Made by a program: the position numbers and the translations under genes. The notes beneath the pieces were generated by a model. It ran no database searches and was not told the DNA's origin. It worked only from the letters and a program-made list of their open reading frames with translations. From NCBI GenBank assembly GCA_027922465.2, contig BQMF02000036.1, positions 620,001-684,000 on the forward strand: DNA of 64,000 nt, written 5' to 3'. Below are positions 45,405 through 57,100 of the stretch, in pieces. The first letter of the stretch is position 1; each line of letters begins with the position of its first letter. The DNA comes from Turritopsis dohrnii. Lineage: Eukaryota; Cnidaria; Hydrozoa; Anthoathecata; Oceaniidae.

Positions 45405-45840
45405 TTAATTCTTAAAATAGACGATCAATTTTTTCGATTGATGTCCAAACAATCATGGAATGAAAATTGAAGCGTGACTTTAAACTGTTAATGTTTCGAA
45501 CTTTAAAATTGACGGTAAATATTTTGAATTGACGATTAATTAAAAAAAATAGACGATCAATTTTTTCGATTGATGTCCTCTAAGCAATCATGGAATAAAA
45601 ATTGAAACGTGACTTTAAACTGTTAATGTTTCGAACTTTAAATTGACGGTAAATATTTTGAATTGACGATTAATTAAAAAAAATTGACGATCAATTTTTT
45701 CGATTGATGGTCAATAATAATATTCCATGGCATATTCCAAATGTTCGAAACTAAAACTAAAAACAGTTCGATTTTATCAGCAAAACTAGCGGTTTACTGG
45801 GTTTTTCTTCTGAAAGTTTCTGTCTATTGCTTGATAAAAA

Positions 45841-47365
45841 ATGCTGCAAGGGTTACAAACAGTCTTGCACTCTACTGAAGACAATTTTTCGACATTGCCT
45901 GGACATTCATCAAGCAATTTAACAAACTTCCCCCCAATGCAGCAAGATCAGTGTTTTCAACAGTCTTTTCAACCATATCAACCTTCTTATCAAGAACTGT
46001 ATCAGTTTTGGTTAAACCACAAGGACTGTCAATTAGATACAGAAAACCAAGTAAAGGAAGAGGAATGCTTCAAGAAGAACAGCTACGGACATCGAATGTA
46101 CTTGGTAGGAAAACGTTTTGTTCTCTGCTTCATTTTTGTTCATATTCTTTTACCGAGATACCATTCTATTGCTACAAACAATTTCTGCCTTTGTCTTCTT
46201 TGCAATTCTTCCTATCTTTTTTCTTGATAATAACACTCGTTTTCTAGTCGCAACAGTAAATTCTATCCTGTTGACTTTATTATGTTAAATGAAATTCTAC
46301 GGTCTGTTGAATACGTGGGTTGCTAGTTTGTAAATGAAACTAGGTCTTGGTTTTATTTCCTGTTCTGTAATTTCAAGACGTGAATGTAGTAAACATCTCT
46401 ACGAAAAAGTACCCGTACGCCAATACGCCCATTTTACATTGTACGATCATTTCTGTAGTTAAACACAAATATGTTTGCTAAAGTTCCTCGCATGAAATTT
46501 CGACTATTTGAATTATACATTTACGTTCGTTATATATAATTGGTTTAATTTTTATTTTTCAAGCATTGGGCTGATCATGCAGTGAAAAAATTTCAGTTGC
46601 TGGATAAAGAGCTAAACAAAACCAACCCGTACAACATTGGTAATGCGAATAACTTTGTAAGTTATTTATTTTCTTCATATTTTTGTTAAAGAGGTATCTT
46701 CTCTAAACTTACCCTTAAATATTTTTGAAATGTAGATACTTTCAAAGCTCAACATTCCTTCCAACACAAAATACTTGAAGGAGTTCGACAAAAAATTGAG
46801 AAGATATGTCAACACTAAACGTTGTTCCCAGAAAATGAAGTAAGTTAATGTTGATGATGTGTATATTAATACTATAGTCATATTAGTCTTAATTAATTTG
46901 AGCAAATAATTTCATATTCTCAGGGAGAAAGCAGAACTTCTACAAACAACGTACGAAGACATAAGGAAAAATTACTCAAAAAAAAGGAATGGAACTGAAA
47001 TTGCCGAAGCAATAAATTTCGATATTGACTTGCCCCAAGAAGGTATAAAAGAAAGTGAAGAAATATACCCACCTGATGTTCAGTCAGGATCGCTCGTGGC
47101 CATTGCTTGGAACAAGCTTTTCTCAATTGGAAGAGTCCAAGAAGAGCTACAAAGGGGGGAGGTTCGGGAAATTGAAGTGGAGGAGCTCCGACTAATTAAG
47201 GAGAGCGGCGTTTGTAAAGAACGCGTTAAGAAAGTTTTAGCATGCAGCGAATTCATTTTTGCGGTACCATGCTATGAAAGAATTGACAAAACGTCAATAA
47301 AAATCACAAACATTGACGAAATCTCAAAACTATACAGCGAATATAAAAAAAAGTATTTTTCTTAA
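45841..47365 (+). CDS. CACTA accessory protein, right-arm copy (four exons)
   Basis: Exons 45841-46104, 46564-46656, 46736-46839 and 46924-47365 give the same 300-residue product as the left-arm gene, on the opposite strand. Differences are an indel in intron 1 (the left copy has six extra bases) and one substitution in exon 4 (Pro instead of Gln near EEIY). Both copies remain open, so either could be expressed if the divergent promoter region at 45735-45840 is active. Confidence 0.75.
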
Positions 47366-48984
47366 GTAATAGACCTTTCTCGAGTTTATTTTTTATCACA
47401 CTCCGCCTCGTTTAAAATATGCTATACTATGACAACCGAATCTCTTGTGCTTAATCATTAACACTTTCACAATTATAACACTTATTGCACATTACTGAGA
47501 TGAGTCCCCTGGCATTCCGTTACCATATTAACCATATTGAAATCGAGGCGGAGTATGATAAAAAATAAACTCGGGAAAAGTCTATTTGACTGTATTTATT
47601 TATTTATTTATATATCCTATCTTCCAGCAGTACACAGTGATGATTAAAAACAGAAGCATTTTCCCAAAAAAATAATTACTGTGGCTAAGTATTACACTAA
47701 ATCTAAAAGCGTGTAGCTTACTTATGAAAACTTCCAATCTAGCGTTATTAAATTGTAATTATGCAAATTATGAATTATTTTGCAATAAATCTAAGAACCT
47801 GTACTCACGAAAACTTCCAAATTTTCAAACAGTAACGTCTAATCACAGATTTTCGAGATTCGAAATAATATTAGTCCAGCCTTATTAAATTGTGATAAGC
47901 AAATTAAGAATCATTCTTAATTTATTTATTTATTCCATCCATGGATATCCACCAATGTAAATATTTCTGAACTACAATTCGTAATTTTTCAATACAATAT
48001 AACTTATCAAAAGTATGTTAATATTCCAATGTAAATATTTCTGAACTATACAATAGATCATTCGTTTATTTTTTATCGTATTCTGCCTCGTTTTCAATAT
48101 TTTATACCATGACATCCAAATCTTCTGTGCTCAATCATAACAGTAACTATTACTTATTACATTAATTGCACACTACTGAAATGATTCCCGTGACATTCTG
48201 TTACCATGCCAACCATTGTGAAAACGAGGCTGAGTATGATAAAAAAATTTTCAATATATAACTTATCAAAAATTTTATGTTGGTTTTCTATTCACAATTC
48301 TTCATAGACTTGAATGATGTTTAAAACGAGTAACGTTTCTTTTCTTCGTTCCTATTCTATTTTCTATTCGATGTCTAAACTTCGGATATTTGTCCGTTTA
48401 GTCTCTGTTCACGACATGTAGATGGCACCATTTTCATTTCTGTCTTTCTTGATATGCTATAAGTTCTACTTTCTTGGATCTACCTCTTTCAGTAAAAGCT
48501 AAAAGGCAAATAAATACATAGTTAACAACTACTACGGTGCACATTTCGCCAAATTCAACCAATACCACGATTTACTAGTTTTGTTTTAATCTAATTCGTA
48601 CGGACGAGTTTCTAGCAGACACAATATCGCCGTGAACACAGAAAATCACTTTATACAGGATTCTCGAATTCGTTATTATATGATGCTGTATCGTGGCTTA
48701 AATGTCCATACGGGCCTCCTTCTTTCGATGTGTTCTTTTGTTATCTGGCTATTATCAAGTTATAGATTTTGCTCGTTTGTAAGCTGCAGTGGGAATTTTG
48801 CAGTAAGCACAGAGACAAGGCCCGTATGAATAACTCCGCTAAAATATAGCATAATAGAGATGAATTCAGGAAAGGTGTATTCTGATACTCGGCCAAAACA
48901 ATAATATACATTAAGTCATTAAAACATAATTGGAACGTAAGTGAAACGTGAAACTAAACATTTGTCTGAAGGCACAGTGATTGT

Positions 48985-49275
48985 CAACATTCTTCTTTGA
49001 CGAACAATTTTATCGTACTGATCGTCAATTTTTTCGTTGACGATCAATTTTATCGTACTGATCGTCAATTTTTTCGTTGACGATCAATTTTATCGTACTG
49101 ATCGTCAATTTTTTCGTTGACGATCAATTTTACCTTATTGACGGTCAATTTTACCGCACTGATCGTTAAATCTTTGCTTGACGATCAATTCTACCTTATT
49201 GATGATCAATTTTTGAATTGACAGTAAGATCTACCTATTGACCGTTAATTTTTCTATTTTGTTTTTAAACATGTT
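48985..49275. repeat. Right subterminal GATCGTCAA array
   Basis: Mirror of 37770-38060, with the same three 40-bp units in reverse complement and the same graded decay toward the end of the element. Confidence 0.85.
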
Positions 49276-51546
49276 ATTGATGTTCAATCGATATAATAAC
49301 CAATTGATAAAAAACATTGATGGTCAACGTATCGTATTGACAGCAACGGAAACGATTGACGTTGACCGATTTCAATGTTTTTGGACTTGGTAGTGTAATT
49401 CTGCTAAATTTCTTGTGTGGTTTGTCTGGTCGAAATTATGATAATGAATCTTCACAGGTTCAATATGCGTTCGCTTGTGCAATTGAAATGTGCTATTACT
49501 TAAGAAATTTCAATCTAGTTTTACCACATTCATTTCTGGCAAATTTGATCCAATCCTGTATTTCAGGATCAAAATCGGTATCAGTGGTCAACGGAAAAAC
49601 GTCACCTGGTGCAGGATATACTACATATCGCAACTGGATACAACTACAGGGCAGTCAACCGATTCTATGCATGCCGGGTACCATTGATATTTTTTTTGAT
49701 AATATTGGTAAATATATAGTTAAAAACTATCGAGTAAGTGCAAAAAAAAATAAATCTGCTGATATTATAACAACGGCAATCCAAATATTGCCTTCAGCCG
49801 AGGTTGCTATACAAAACGACATTAATTTGAAACCACAAAAACGTCTACCGATAGAATGTTTACCAGATCTTCACCAAAAGATGGAACAAGAAATTGAAAA
49901 AGCACATTCCGTATTCCGTGTGTATCGTTTTAAATTTGTAGCTGCTATATTTGATATTCTGTCGAAGGATAACGACGAAGCAATCATCAATCAAAAAGTT
50001 CAGGCTCTACAAATTAGTATCAATCGCATATGTTCAAACGAATCATGTAAAAAAACGTATCACTCGTTGAAGAGAAAATGCGAAGCATGTGGCTCTACAG
50101 TCATTAAAAATACAGAAGAATTAAAGAACAACATCACTTCAACGTTCAAACTTAATCCAAGTAATATAAACGTTGGTCAAATATCGTCTGAAATCAAGCC
50201 TGTTATAAAAATGTTTGAACCGATTCTGGTTAACCCCAACAGCTACAAAAATGTCGAGGTTATCTTAAACGAAATCAAAGAAAAATCTATTAACAGTGAA
50301 CGAAAATGGGTTTTTGTTGGTTGTGACGGACCGCCTTACTGTTTAGCAGAAAGAATTATTGAAAAAAATCCTGACAAGTTTGATTTTGCTTCGCCTGTGC
50401 CTGGTCTTGGTCATATGCATATGAACCAAATGAAAACACTCTTCAGAATATTAGAGGATGTTTTTTTGGAACCACTTGGAAAAGATGTATTGAATTTCAT
50501 CTCACCGAAAGCCTATTCGTTTTTTATTGATGCAAAAGATACACACAAATCTTGGCAAGCCATCCAAATTTTGCTTTTTGGTACAACAATGGAGCTAGTC
50601 TCTTTATACAAGAAAGAAACCGAAGATGATGTCACTGAACTGAAATTTTTGCAATGGGTGGGTGATCACTCAAATCCAACCATTAATTTTGTGATCGAAA
50701 CGATTCTCAACTATGTTTTGCCTGTCTATTTATTTAAAGTTGGTGTCAGACACAATGATATAACAATGATTGATGCTGCTAGGTTCAAATTCGACGATCT
50801 TTTTTATGCCTTCAAACACCCTATTTATCGTGAAGTGGTTTACCGAGACCTTCGCAATCGTGTAATGTATCCAGCAAAAGTAAGAGAACATAGAGATAAG
50901 TTTATGTCATATACGACTACTACAGTTCCGAATAAGAGTCAAGGCGGGGATTTTGTTTTAGAAGGGAAGGTTAAAAGGCAGAAACTAATTGCACCAAAGG
51001 GCCCTATCAAGTCAACTATGTGGCAAACCTTGTCAAGATGTTTGGATACTTTTGACCTAATCTATGAATCTGTTTCCGCAAAACTTGGTCTTCCTGATAA
51101 TGACAAAGAACGCAAAATCGACCTCAACAATGAAATTTTTACATGGCGTGCAGTCCTGAGATCCACTGGTTATTTAAATCATTCTAATTATAGCGATTTA
51201 CCGAAAAACATTTATGGTGAGTTTCTATCGGAAGACATGATGAACTTTTCACTAAAAACTAAAGAAAAGCGTAAAGCATTTTGGAAATCGGTAGAAAAGG
51301 GGACTGCAATTGTGAATATAAAGTGTGATTACGTATGCGTGATGCCAGGTAAATTTATTGATGATTTGTTATATGATAATTGTGATGATGAAGAAGATAG
51401 TGATAACGAATAAACGTAATTGTTTTCAAAAAATGTTTCTTTTAATTTTGGGACGCGCAATAAATTTGTCGTTTTCTCGACACCACAGAACACATATTTA
51501 TTTACTTGTTTATTCAAAATACTTTATTTTGGCAACCTCGTTCCCA

Positions 51547-51574
51547 GGGGGGGGGGGGGGGGGGGGGGGGGGGG
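51547..51574. repeat. 28-base poly-G run
   Basis: An uninterrupted run of 28 G follows AACCTCGTTCCCA, the start of the palindromic AACCTCG repeat. It seems to be a MITE remnant whose remainder was replaced by G. The run lies between the 3' ends of the outer element's two convergent genes. Run length in the true genome may vary. Confidence 0.9.
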
Positions 51575-51645
51575 CTATATAAAGATGGTTTATTTGCGAA
51601 AGAATATTGAATTATATACTTCGTGAAAATAAATACATTACAACG

Positions 51646-52664
51646 TTACTTTCTCTTAAATTTTTTTGTTGAAGAAAGTTTAGGCGGTAATGGACGATGC
51701 TGGGCACATGTCCATTTTACCGACTTAACGTTTTTCAACATTACCAGCCCCATACATTTAAAATGTTGCCACCTTTCGCAATTTTTGACGTCGCAACCAA
51801 TCCAGTTTGAGTCATACCGTTTGTCCAATTCACTACCGAACACCATACCACATAATTGGCATATATAATCTTGAGAAGTCTTCTTTTTCCTCTTGCTAGG
51901 AGACGCTGCAGCCAACGTCTCAGCCGATGGTATTGCTGTAGGTTGATTTACAGCGGTAGCTTGATTTGCAGCACCCCCTAGCAGCGACAGGTTGGTCGTG
52001 TATGATCGACGTACTTCTTTGTCCGTTCCATAGTCCTTTATTAAGGTTACTAGGGCTTCATCACGGGTTGTTTGCTTCAGCTGTTGTAATCGCTTGCATA
52101 TTCCCTCCGTGATGTTAGCCCTAGATTTGCACCTGGCCGAAGAATTTTTTTGGAATTTCTTACATCTTGGCCCCCTCAACTTGCTTTTGTCGATAGCATT
52201 TTTACGATCTTTTTGTTTCACTGTCAAAGCCCTTGTTGCTAAAACGACTTCTTTACCACTTCCATCAAAAACTTTTGCGATTTCTTCTTCACTTTCTTCA
52301 CTTTCTTGGCTATCAGCTATACCTAAACAAATAGATAAATAAATAAATGCTGGGATGAATTAAAATATATACAGTATTAAAAACCAAAAGAAACCAAGCT
52401 AAAAATACTGAGACTTTCTTGACTTTCTGTAATCGAAACAGTCCGTTGTGGTGGTCCAAAGATTGGCGAGAGTGGGTCATTCGAAATGTCATGTGTAGGT
52501 GGTTGATCGTAAAAGGTAGAATTTATTGGTGCTTGATGGATAGTAGGTGGTGTGCCAGCATGTAAGGCTAACAAACCAGTTAACGAGTCATGAAAATTCG
52601 TGTTTGTATCAGGTGGACTAAAAACTGGCTGATAAGGGTCCAATGTGTCGAGTGATAGATCCAT
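51646..52664 (-). CDS. PHD-finger protein of the outer transposon (two exons)
   Basis: Exon 1 is 52664-52409 and exon 2 is 52322-51646, joined in phase (A|GT), for about 310 residues. Exon 1 is Pro/Ser/Thr-rich (MDLSLDTLDPYQPVFSPPDT). Exon 2 starts acidic (DSQESEESEEEIAKVFDGSG), continues basic (VKQKDRKNAIDKSKLRGPRC), and ends in a treble-clef domain: CQLC, WIGCDVKNCERWQHFKC and WTCAQH. This is the C-x2-C, C-x4-C, H-x2-C, C-x2-H order of a PHD finger with the last ligand changed from Cys to His. PHD fingers read histone tails, so it may direct insertion or protect the element. It is convergent with the large ORF. No stop or frameshift is seen. Confidence 0.75.
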
Positions 52665-53232
52665 TTTTCTTAAAGAGAGAGAGAGAGATTTATTTATTAT
52701 TAGGAGTTTACAATATTTTATGAAATATATGATATAAAAATATACCTAATAAAAGCACAAAGCACTATTGTGCTTAAATAATGTGCTAGCTACCTTTACT
52801 TTAGTCAGCGGTATGATTTCAACTAACCGGAGAGCGAAATAACAAAGAATTTAACTTGTAATCGAACATGGAATCAAAAAAGAAGACATTGCATAGTAAC
52901 AATACTGCAATTGCGGTATAATTATTTTTCACACATTTAAATATCCCGCAATCGCAGGATATCGAATATTTCCCTCATTTTTTTTATCTCCAATACCTTT
53001 TATCTCCAATATATATAGTATGCCGGGGAGGACTTTTATCTTACAAGGCTGTTATCTCCAGAAGGGTATCCTAGTTCGATCGGCTTCCGTAAAAACATGC
53101 GCAAACAGACTGAACGTTGCGAAAGTGGCCATGTTGGTGTTGTGGTATTGTTTTTGTGAATGTTTTCTCATCTAAGACAATCAATTTATACTGCAATTGC
53201 AGTATCCCGCAATTGATGGAAGTACATGACTG
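52665..53232. other. Right terminal region of the outer transposon
   Basis: There is no gene beyond the PHD exon 1 start. A GA microsatellite (GAGAGAGAGAGA, about 52675-52688) and iterated CAATTGCGGTATAATT / TATCCCGCAATCGCAGGATA words lead to the inverted end. The same GCGGGATA words adjoin the left end (36660-36770), so they are subterminal repeats of this element. Confidence 0.7.
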
Positions 53233-54168
53233 TTAATGCCTTATTGCCAACCATCCCTTGCAAATCCCATTTCTCCTTTTTATTATGCTCTTTTTTCACA
53301 TAGCAAAACTCTGTGATTTTCTATAAAAACATCATGATATAAACCTCTCACTTACATTGTATATTTCAATTGTGCGCAAACCATACATTTCATTTGTATT
53401 CAAATTATATGGGAAAAGTTTGGGCACTAGAGATTAAAAATAATAAGAAGGAAGTGTTTAAAAATTTTTTAAACATCCAGAAAAAATATGTGATAATCAT
53501 ATTTTATAAAAAACTGATGTAAGAACTCTTCACTTGATAAGATAAACAATATTTGAATGGCTTAGTGAGAAAGTGGACCAACCCTTTTAATTAGGATTTT
53601 TTTCCGACGGCCAAATTTTGCCGCCGTGATATGATGATTTTGTTGGACACGTCGGCAAATATGTTTTTCATGTCGGCAAAATTGTTTCTATTAGATATGA
53701 CTTTCCCCTCGTTTTTCTATACGTATCTAGAACTTAGAGCAATCGGCATACTCCTGCTCGCTTTTCGATAATCCTTTTGGCATTTTATCGAAAATCATGG
53801 ATTTTCTCCGTAAAACTCGCTACAAATGAGTTCGTAAAAGAAAAGAGAACATCACGTTTTTTTTCCTTTTGATTAACGGATGGTTAATTCTAAAAATATC
53901 AAAATTTTAGTGATGGCATCTTTTTGCCGACATGAAGTGGGCTTTTCTCAAAGTACGACGGCAATTACGTCGGCATTTGCTGCGTGCCGCCGTGAATTAA
54001 AAGGGTTGTGTACAGAAAATTCAAAAGTAGTTCTGTAACAATTCCTAGCTGGTTCAAACCTGGAATTACTAGAAGAAGTGCAAGTGCAATATTTAGATGT
54101 TCTAAACATTTGATAGTTGATAAAGGCTTGCCGTACTGCAACATTAAAAATATGAATTTTTTTTTCAG

Positions 54169-57100
54169 GCATTCGTATGCTGGCTTATCATGCAGAGCTG
54201 GAATATTCTAGTGGATCTGCTAAAGGAAAAGAGTTCTATCACATGTTATTGCAATATGATGAAGCAATGGTTACAAGAAAATTTGCAACTTGTGCTAGGT
54301 CTGATAGACCCTTCCTTGACTGTTTGATGCACATGCTGATTAATATGTCAGAGACGGAAAGAGAAGTTTTAGTTGCTATAATTGAGGCTGACTGTTCTAT
54401 TGTGCGTGAAAACTTGCAGCTTCCTTCCTCAATCACAGAAGGTTTGTTATTTTACCTAAAAAGATATATATACATTGTAGAAAAGTCTGTTTATTTGTCA
54501 GTTTGTCTGTTATGCAAAATGGGTAGATGAAGCTGTGTTATGACATTGATACACCATAGTCCTCAACCATTTCACTTTGTGCTATTAAAATACAATGTTT
54601 AGAGGCAAATATATCAAGAGCTGAAGAGGAATGACTGACATTTCTCTGTTGTTAATGATGCAATATAACTTTTCTTGATGATTTATTTGCTACTGAGCTG
54701 TTGAGAAAACGTTAAAGCTATTTGATTATTTATGAAAAATAAAGTCATCAAGGGATTTTTGACATATTATATTTTCATTGTGAGGTTCAACTAACAAGTT
54801 TTTTGGGTTAATTATTAAATCTTCTTTCAAGTGTTATTTAACCAGTACATAAGAAATACACAACTTCATTTACTATTTTGCTTGTCATACAAAGAAACTT
54901 GGTGTTAATATGTAGGACTAAACATGAGGCAACATTTTTTGCTGGATATAAAAAAACTTTTAGCATTTGTGACAGTTTATGGGAAAAGGATAACCAGCTA
55001 AATTTCGATTCTTTTAAAATCGAAATTTAGCTGCAAAAAATCGATTTTATGAAATCTAAATTTCGATTTCGATTTCGATTTTTAGAAGCTAAATTTCGAT
55101 TTTAAAAGAATCTAAATTTCGATTTTAAAGGAATCTAAATTATTCAATTTTAAAAGAATCTAAATTATTCGATTTCATAAATCAGAAAATCGATTTCTTA
55201 AAAACCAGAATCGATGTTAATCATATGAATAAGTGTTACGTAAATAAGATTTTGTTGTCATTGTAAATGTTTCATTATAATAATGGGAACACTAAACCGT
55301 ACGTTTTGCTTTTTTGTGTGACCACTAATCATATAAAGTTTTATTGGTATATAGCCAATAGAAAACAATGAAAATGTATATTCACTTTACAACAAAAAAA
55401 TTCAAAAGTTTAAACGTCCGGCTGTTAACTTTTGGTGGATGTCGCAACATGCTGAAGTTCTACTTTCTTTCGCTTCTGTTTTGCATTAATTTTTGTGTTG
55501 ACATACTTCTTGCAATCCGATTGGCTGATAAAAGTTTCGCGGCTTCTTAACCAATAAGAATCCTTCTCGGCTTAAGTTATGTAAATTCTAGATGTTGTTG
55601 TTGTACCGAATTCAGTATAAGTACAGGTAGCACGCGTTAGTGTTTAATACTGAACTAATTACCTGGTTTTCATTCAGTTAGAGATAAAAGAAACAACAGT
55701 TACTGCTAAAGTTGTTAAGAATAGAAACCGTCTGCTGTAATTCTTTTTTATTCCGTTGTTCGATCGCTATTTTGGTAAACTCTTTCGGGGGAAAAAGTTT
55801 ATTATTTTAAAACCTTTTAACGTGATCTTCTGGTGACTTAAAGGCCGACCTCCACTTGTGCGATTTTGCCCGTACGTACGTACCCGGCCAGTTTTGTGCA
55901 TGTTCAGTGACAACTAATGCTCAACTTTGTTCGCCGTCGACGGCCAGATTTTGTGCGCTTGGAAGTTGGATTCGATTCTACTTTTTTCGGCCACCGCGCA
56001 GCCATCTGGCATGCGAGTCAATCAAATTTCAAGAAAAATGCAAACATTGCGAAAAAAAGAAACACTCAACACCTAGAGTTTCGTTATTAACTGGAGATTC
56101 AAATTAGGTGGCCACGCGGCGCCGAGCGGACGTTCGTACGCACAAGTGAAGGTAAAAATTTTTTTATGGTTCAAAAGAGGAGAGAGACAAATGAAAATAT
56201 TTTAACAGCTTTTGTTATACTCACCTTTATTTTAATGAAAGTATATAACCTGTTACGTATTTTTTTATTGTCTTGTATCATGAGACGAAGTCCATAACGG
56301 GAGCATTAGATTCAATAAAAGATCACTGACGACAGGTGACCAGATTATTAAAACAAAACAAGATAGAAATGTAAACTTGTTGGAGACTTATCAACAAAGT
56401 AAAAAATGTCTTTCGGAAACTTTTTATTTCGATTTAGCGAAGTAACAAAAGTCCCCCGGTCAAAAAAAAATGGCGCATACCAATGTGAAAAATATAAACA
56501 AAATTTTTTAACAGCGATAACGGTACTCCAAAAACATACACTAGAATCGAAAAAGTGATTCGAATACAAAAATCGATTTTTTTAGAATCTAAATTTCGAT
56601 TTCGATTTTTAGAAGCTAAATTTCGATTTCGATTTCGATTTTGAGAAGCTAAATTTCGATTTTTTGAAGCTAAATTTCGATTTTAAATTTATAAATTAAA
56701 TTTAAATTTGGTATAATTTATTTGGTATAATTTAAATTTAAATTTATAAATCGATTTTAAACTAATAAATTTCGATCGAAATTTCGATTTTCGATTATTT
56801 ATTTTCGATTATTTAAATCGAAATTTAGCTTGTTATCCTTTTCCCATAAACTGTCACATTTGTTATCCCTCCTACAACAAATTGGTAATTTTTAAATGGA
56901 TGAGTTTTAGGTGACTTTAATTTATATTATTTCTATTTGCCACCACACAGTGTAAAAAATTGGAAAGTAGTAACTAAGTAAGTAAGTAACGGGAGTTTTT
57001 AGTCCTTGGGCTTCCATCCGTAATGGTTGGCTCTTCTGCCCGCCGACTTGCAACAATTAGTTGACTTACCTTCATATCTTCTTGCAGAGCTCAAAATTCT

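Larger units (their letters stand above)
37655..49390. mobile_element. 11.7-kb palindromic CACTA-type composite element, TA duplication
   Basis: Ends are CCAAGTCCAAAAACATTGAA and its inverse, ending GGACTTGG at 49390, with TA on both sides (37653-37654, 49391-49392). The left arm is 37655-42455 and the right arm 42963-49390. After removing a 1,633-bp secondary insertion plus duplication the arms are 4,801 and 4,795 bp and nearly identical by eye. A 507-bp spacer (42456-42962) is unique. Each arm holds an accessory gene reading outward, a transposase 5' part reading inward, and subterminal GACGATCAATTT arrays. It is the tail-to-tail fusion of two 3'-truncated copies of one element, with the outer ends kept. 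Confidence 0.9.
37114..51413 (+). pseudogene. Outer element's ~853-aa putative transposase, split by nested insertion
   Basis: The first part is 37114-37654 and the second 49393-51413; across the TA target they join in one frame (2562 nt). Residues 1-90 hold a zinc-type Cys set (QCRC, then CSSCY). The next 90 are acidic (NDNDQNNIEEQINNDD) and helical. The second part has NVVLPHSFLANLIQ-like and KTSPGAGYTTYRNW blocks, a second Cys cluster (CSNESC..CEACGS), then VFVGCDGPPYCLAERI, VPGLGHMHMNQMKTLF, TPT-free helical repeats and an acidic C-terminus (DNCDDEEDSDNE). I recall uncharacterised proteins with the GLGH..MN..K pattern in Hydra and anthozoans, but no name. It is a candidate transposase because it is the largest gene between matching ends. 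The interruption disables this copy. Confidence 0.75.
36640..53232. mobile_element. 16.6-kb composite: outer DNA transposon with nested palindromic element
   Basis: Ends: CAGTCAGGTACTTCCATCAA (36640) and TTGATGGAAGTACATGACTG (53213-53232), inverted with one mismatch, continuing into inverted CGCGATTGC/GCAATTGCGGGATA words. Flanks are TTAAT on both sides (36635-36639, 53233-53237). The sister intron has a single TTAAT (58037-58041) with no element, a natural empty site. Without the nested 11,736-bp palindrome and its extra TA the element is 4,855 bp. It encodes a split ~853-aa protein (+) and a PHD-finger protein (-), convergent. The duplication reads as TTAAT, or as TTAA plus one T; a TTAA reading would bring it near piggyBac/Kolobok/Sola3, but I cannot match its protein to them. 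Confidence 0.9.

Noticed and set aside
56348..56569. Minus-strand frame of 73 codons
   Set aside because: Inside the foldback element, low-complexity phenylalanine-rich, no splice context.
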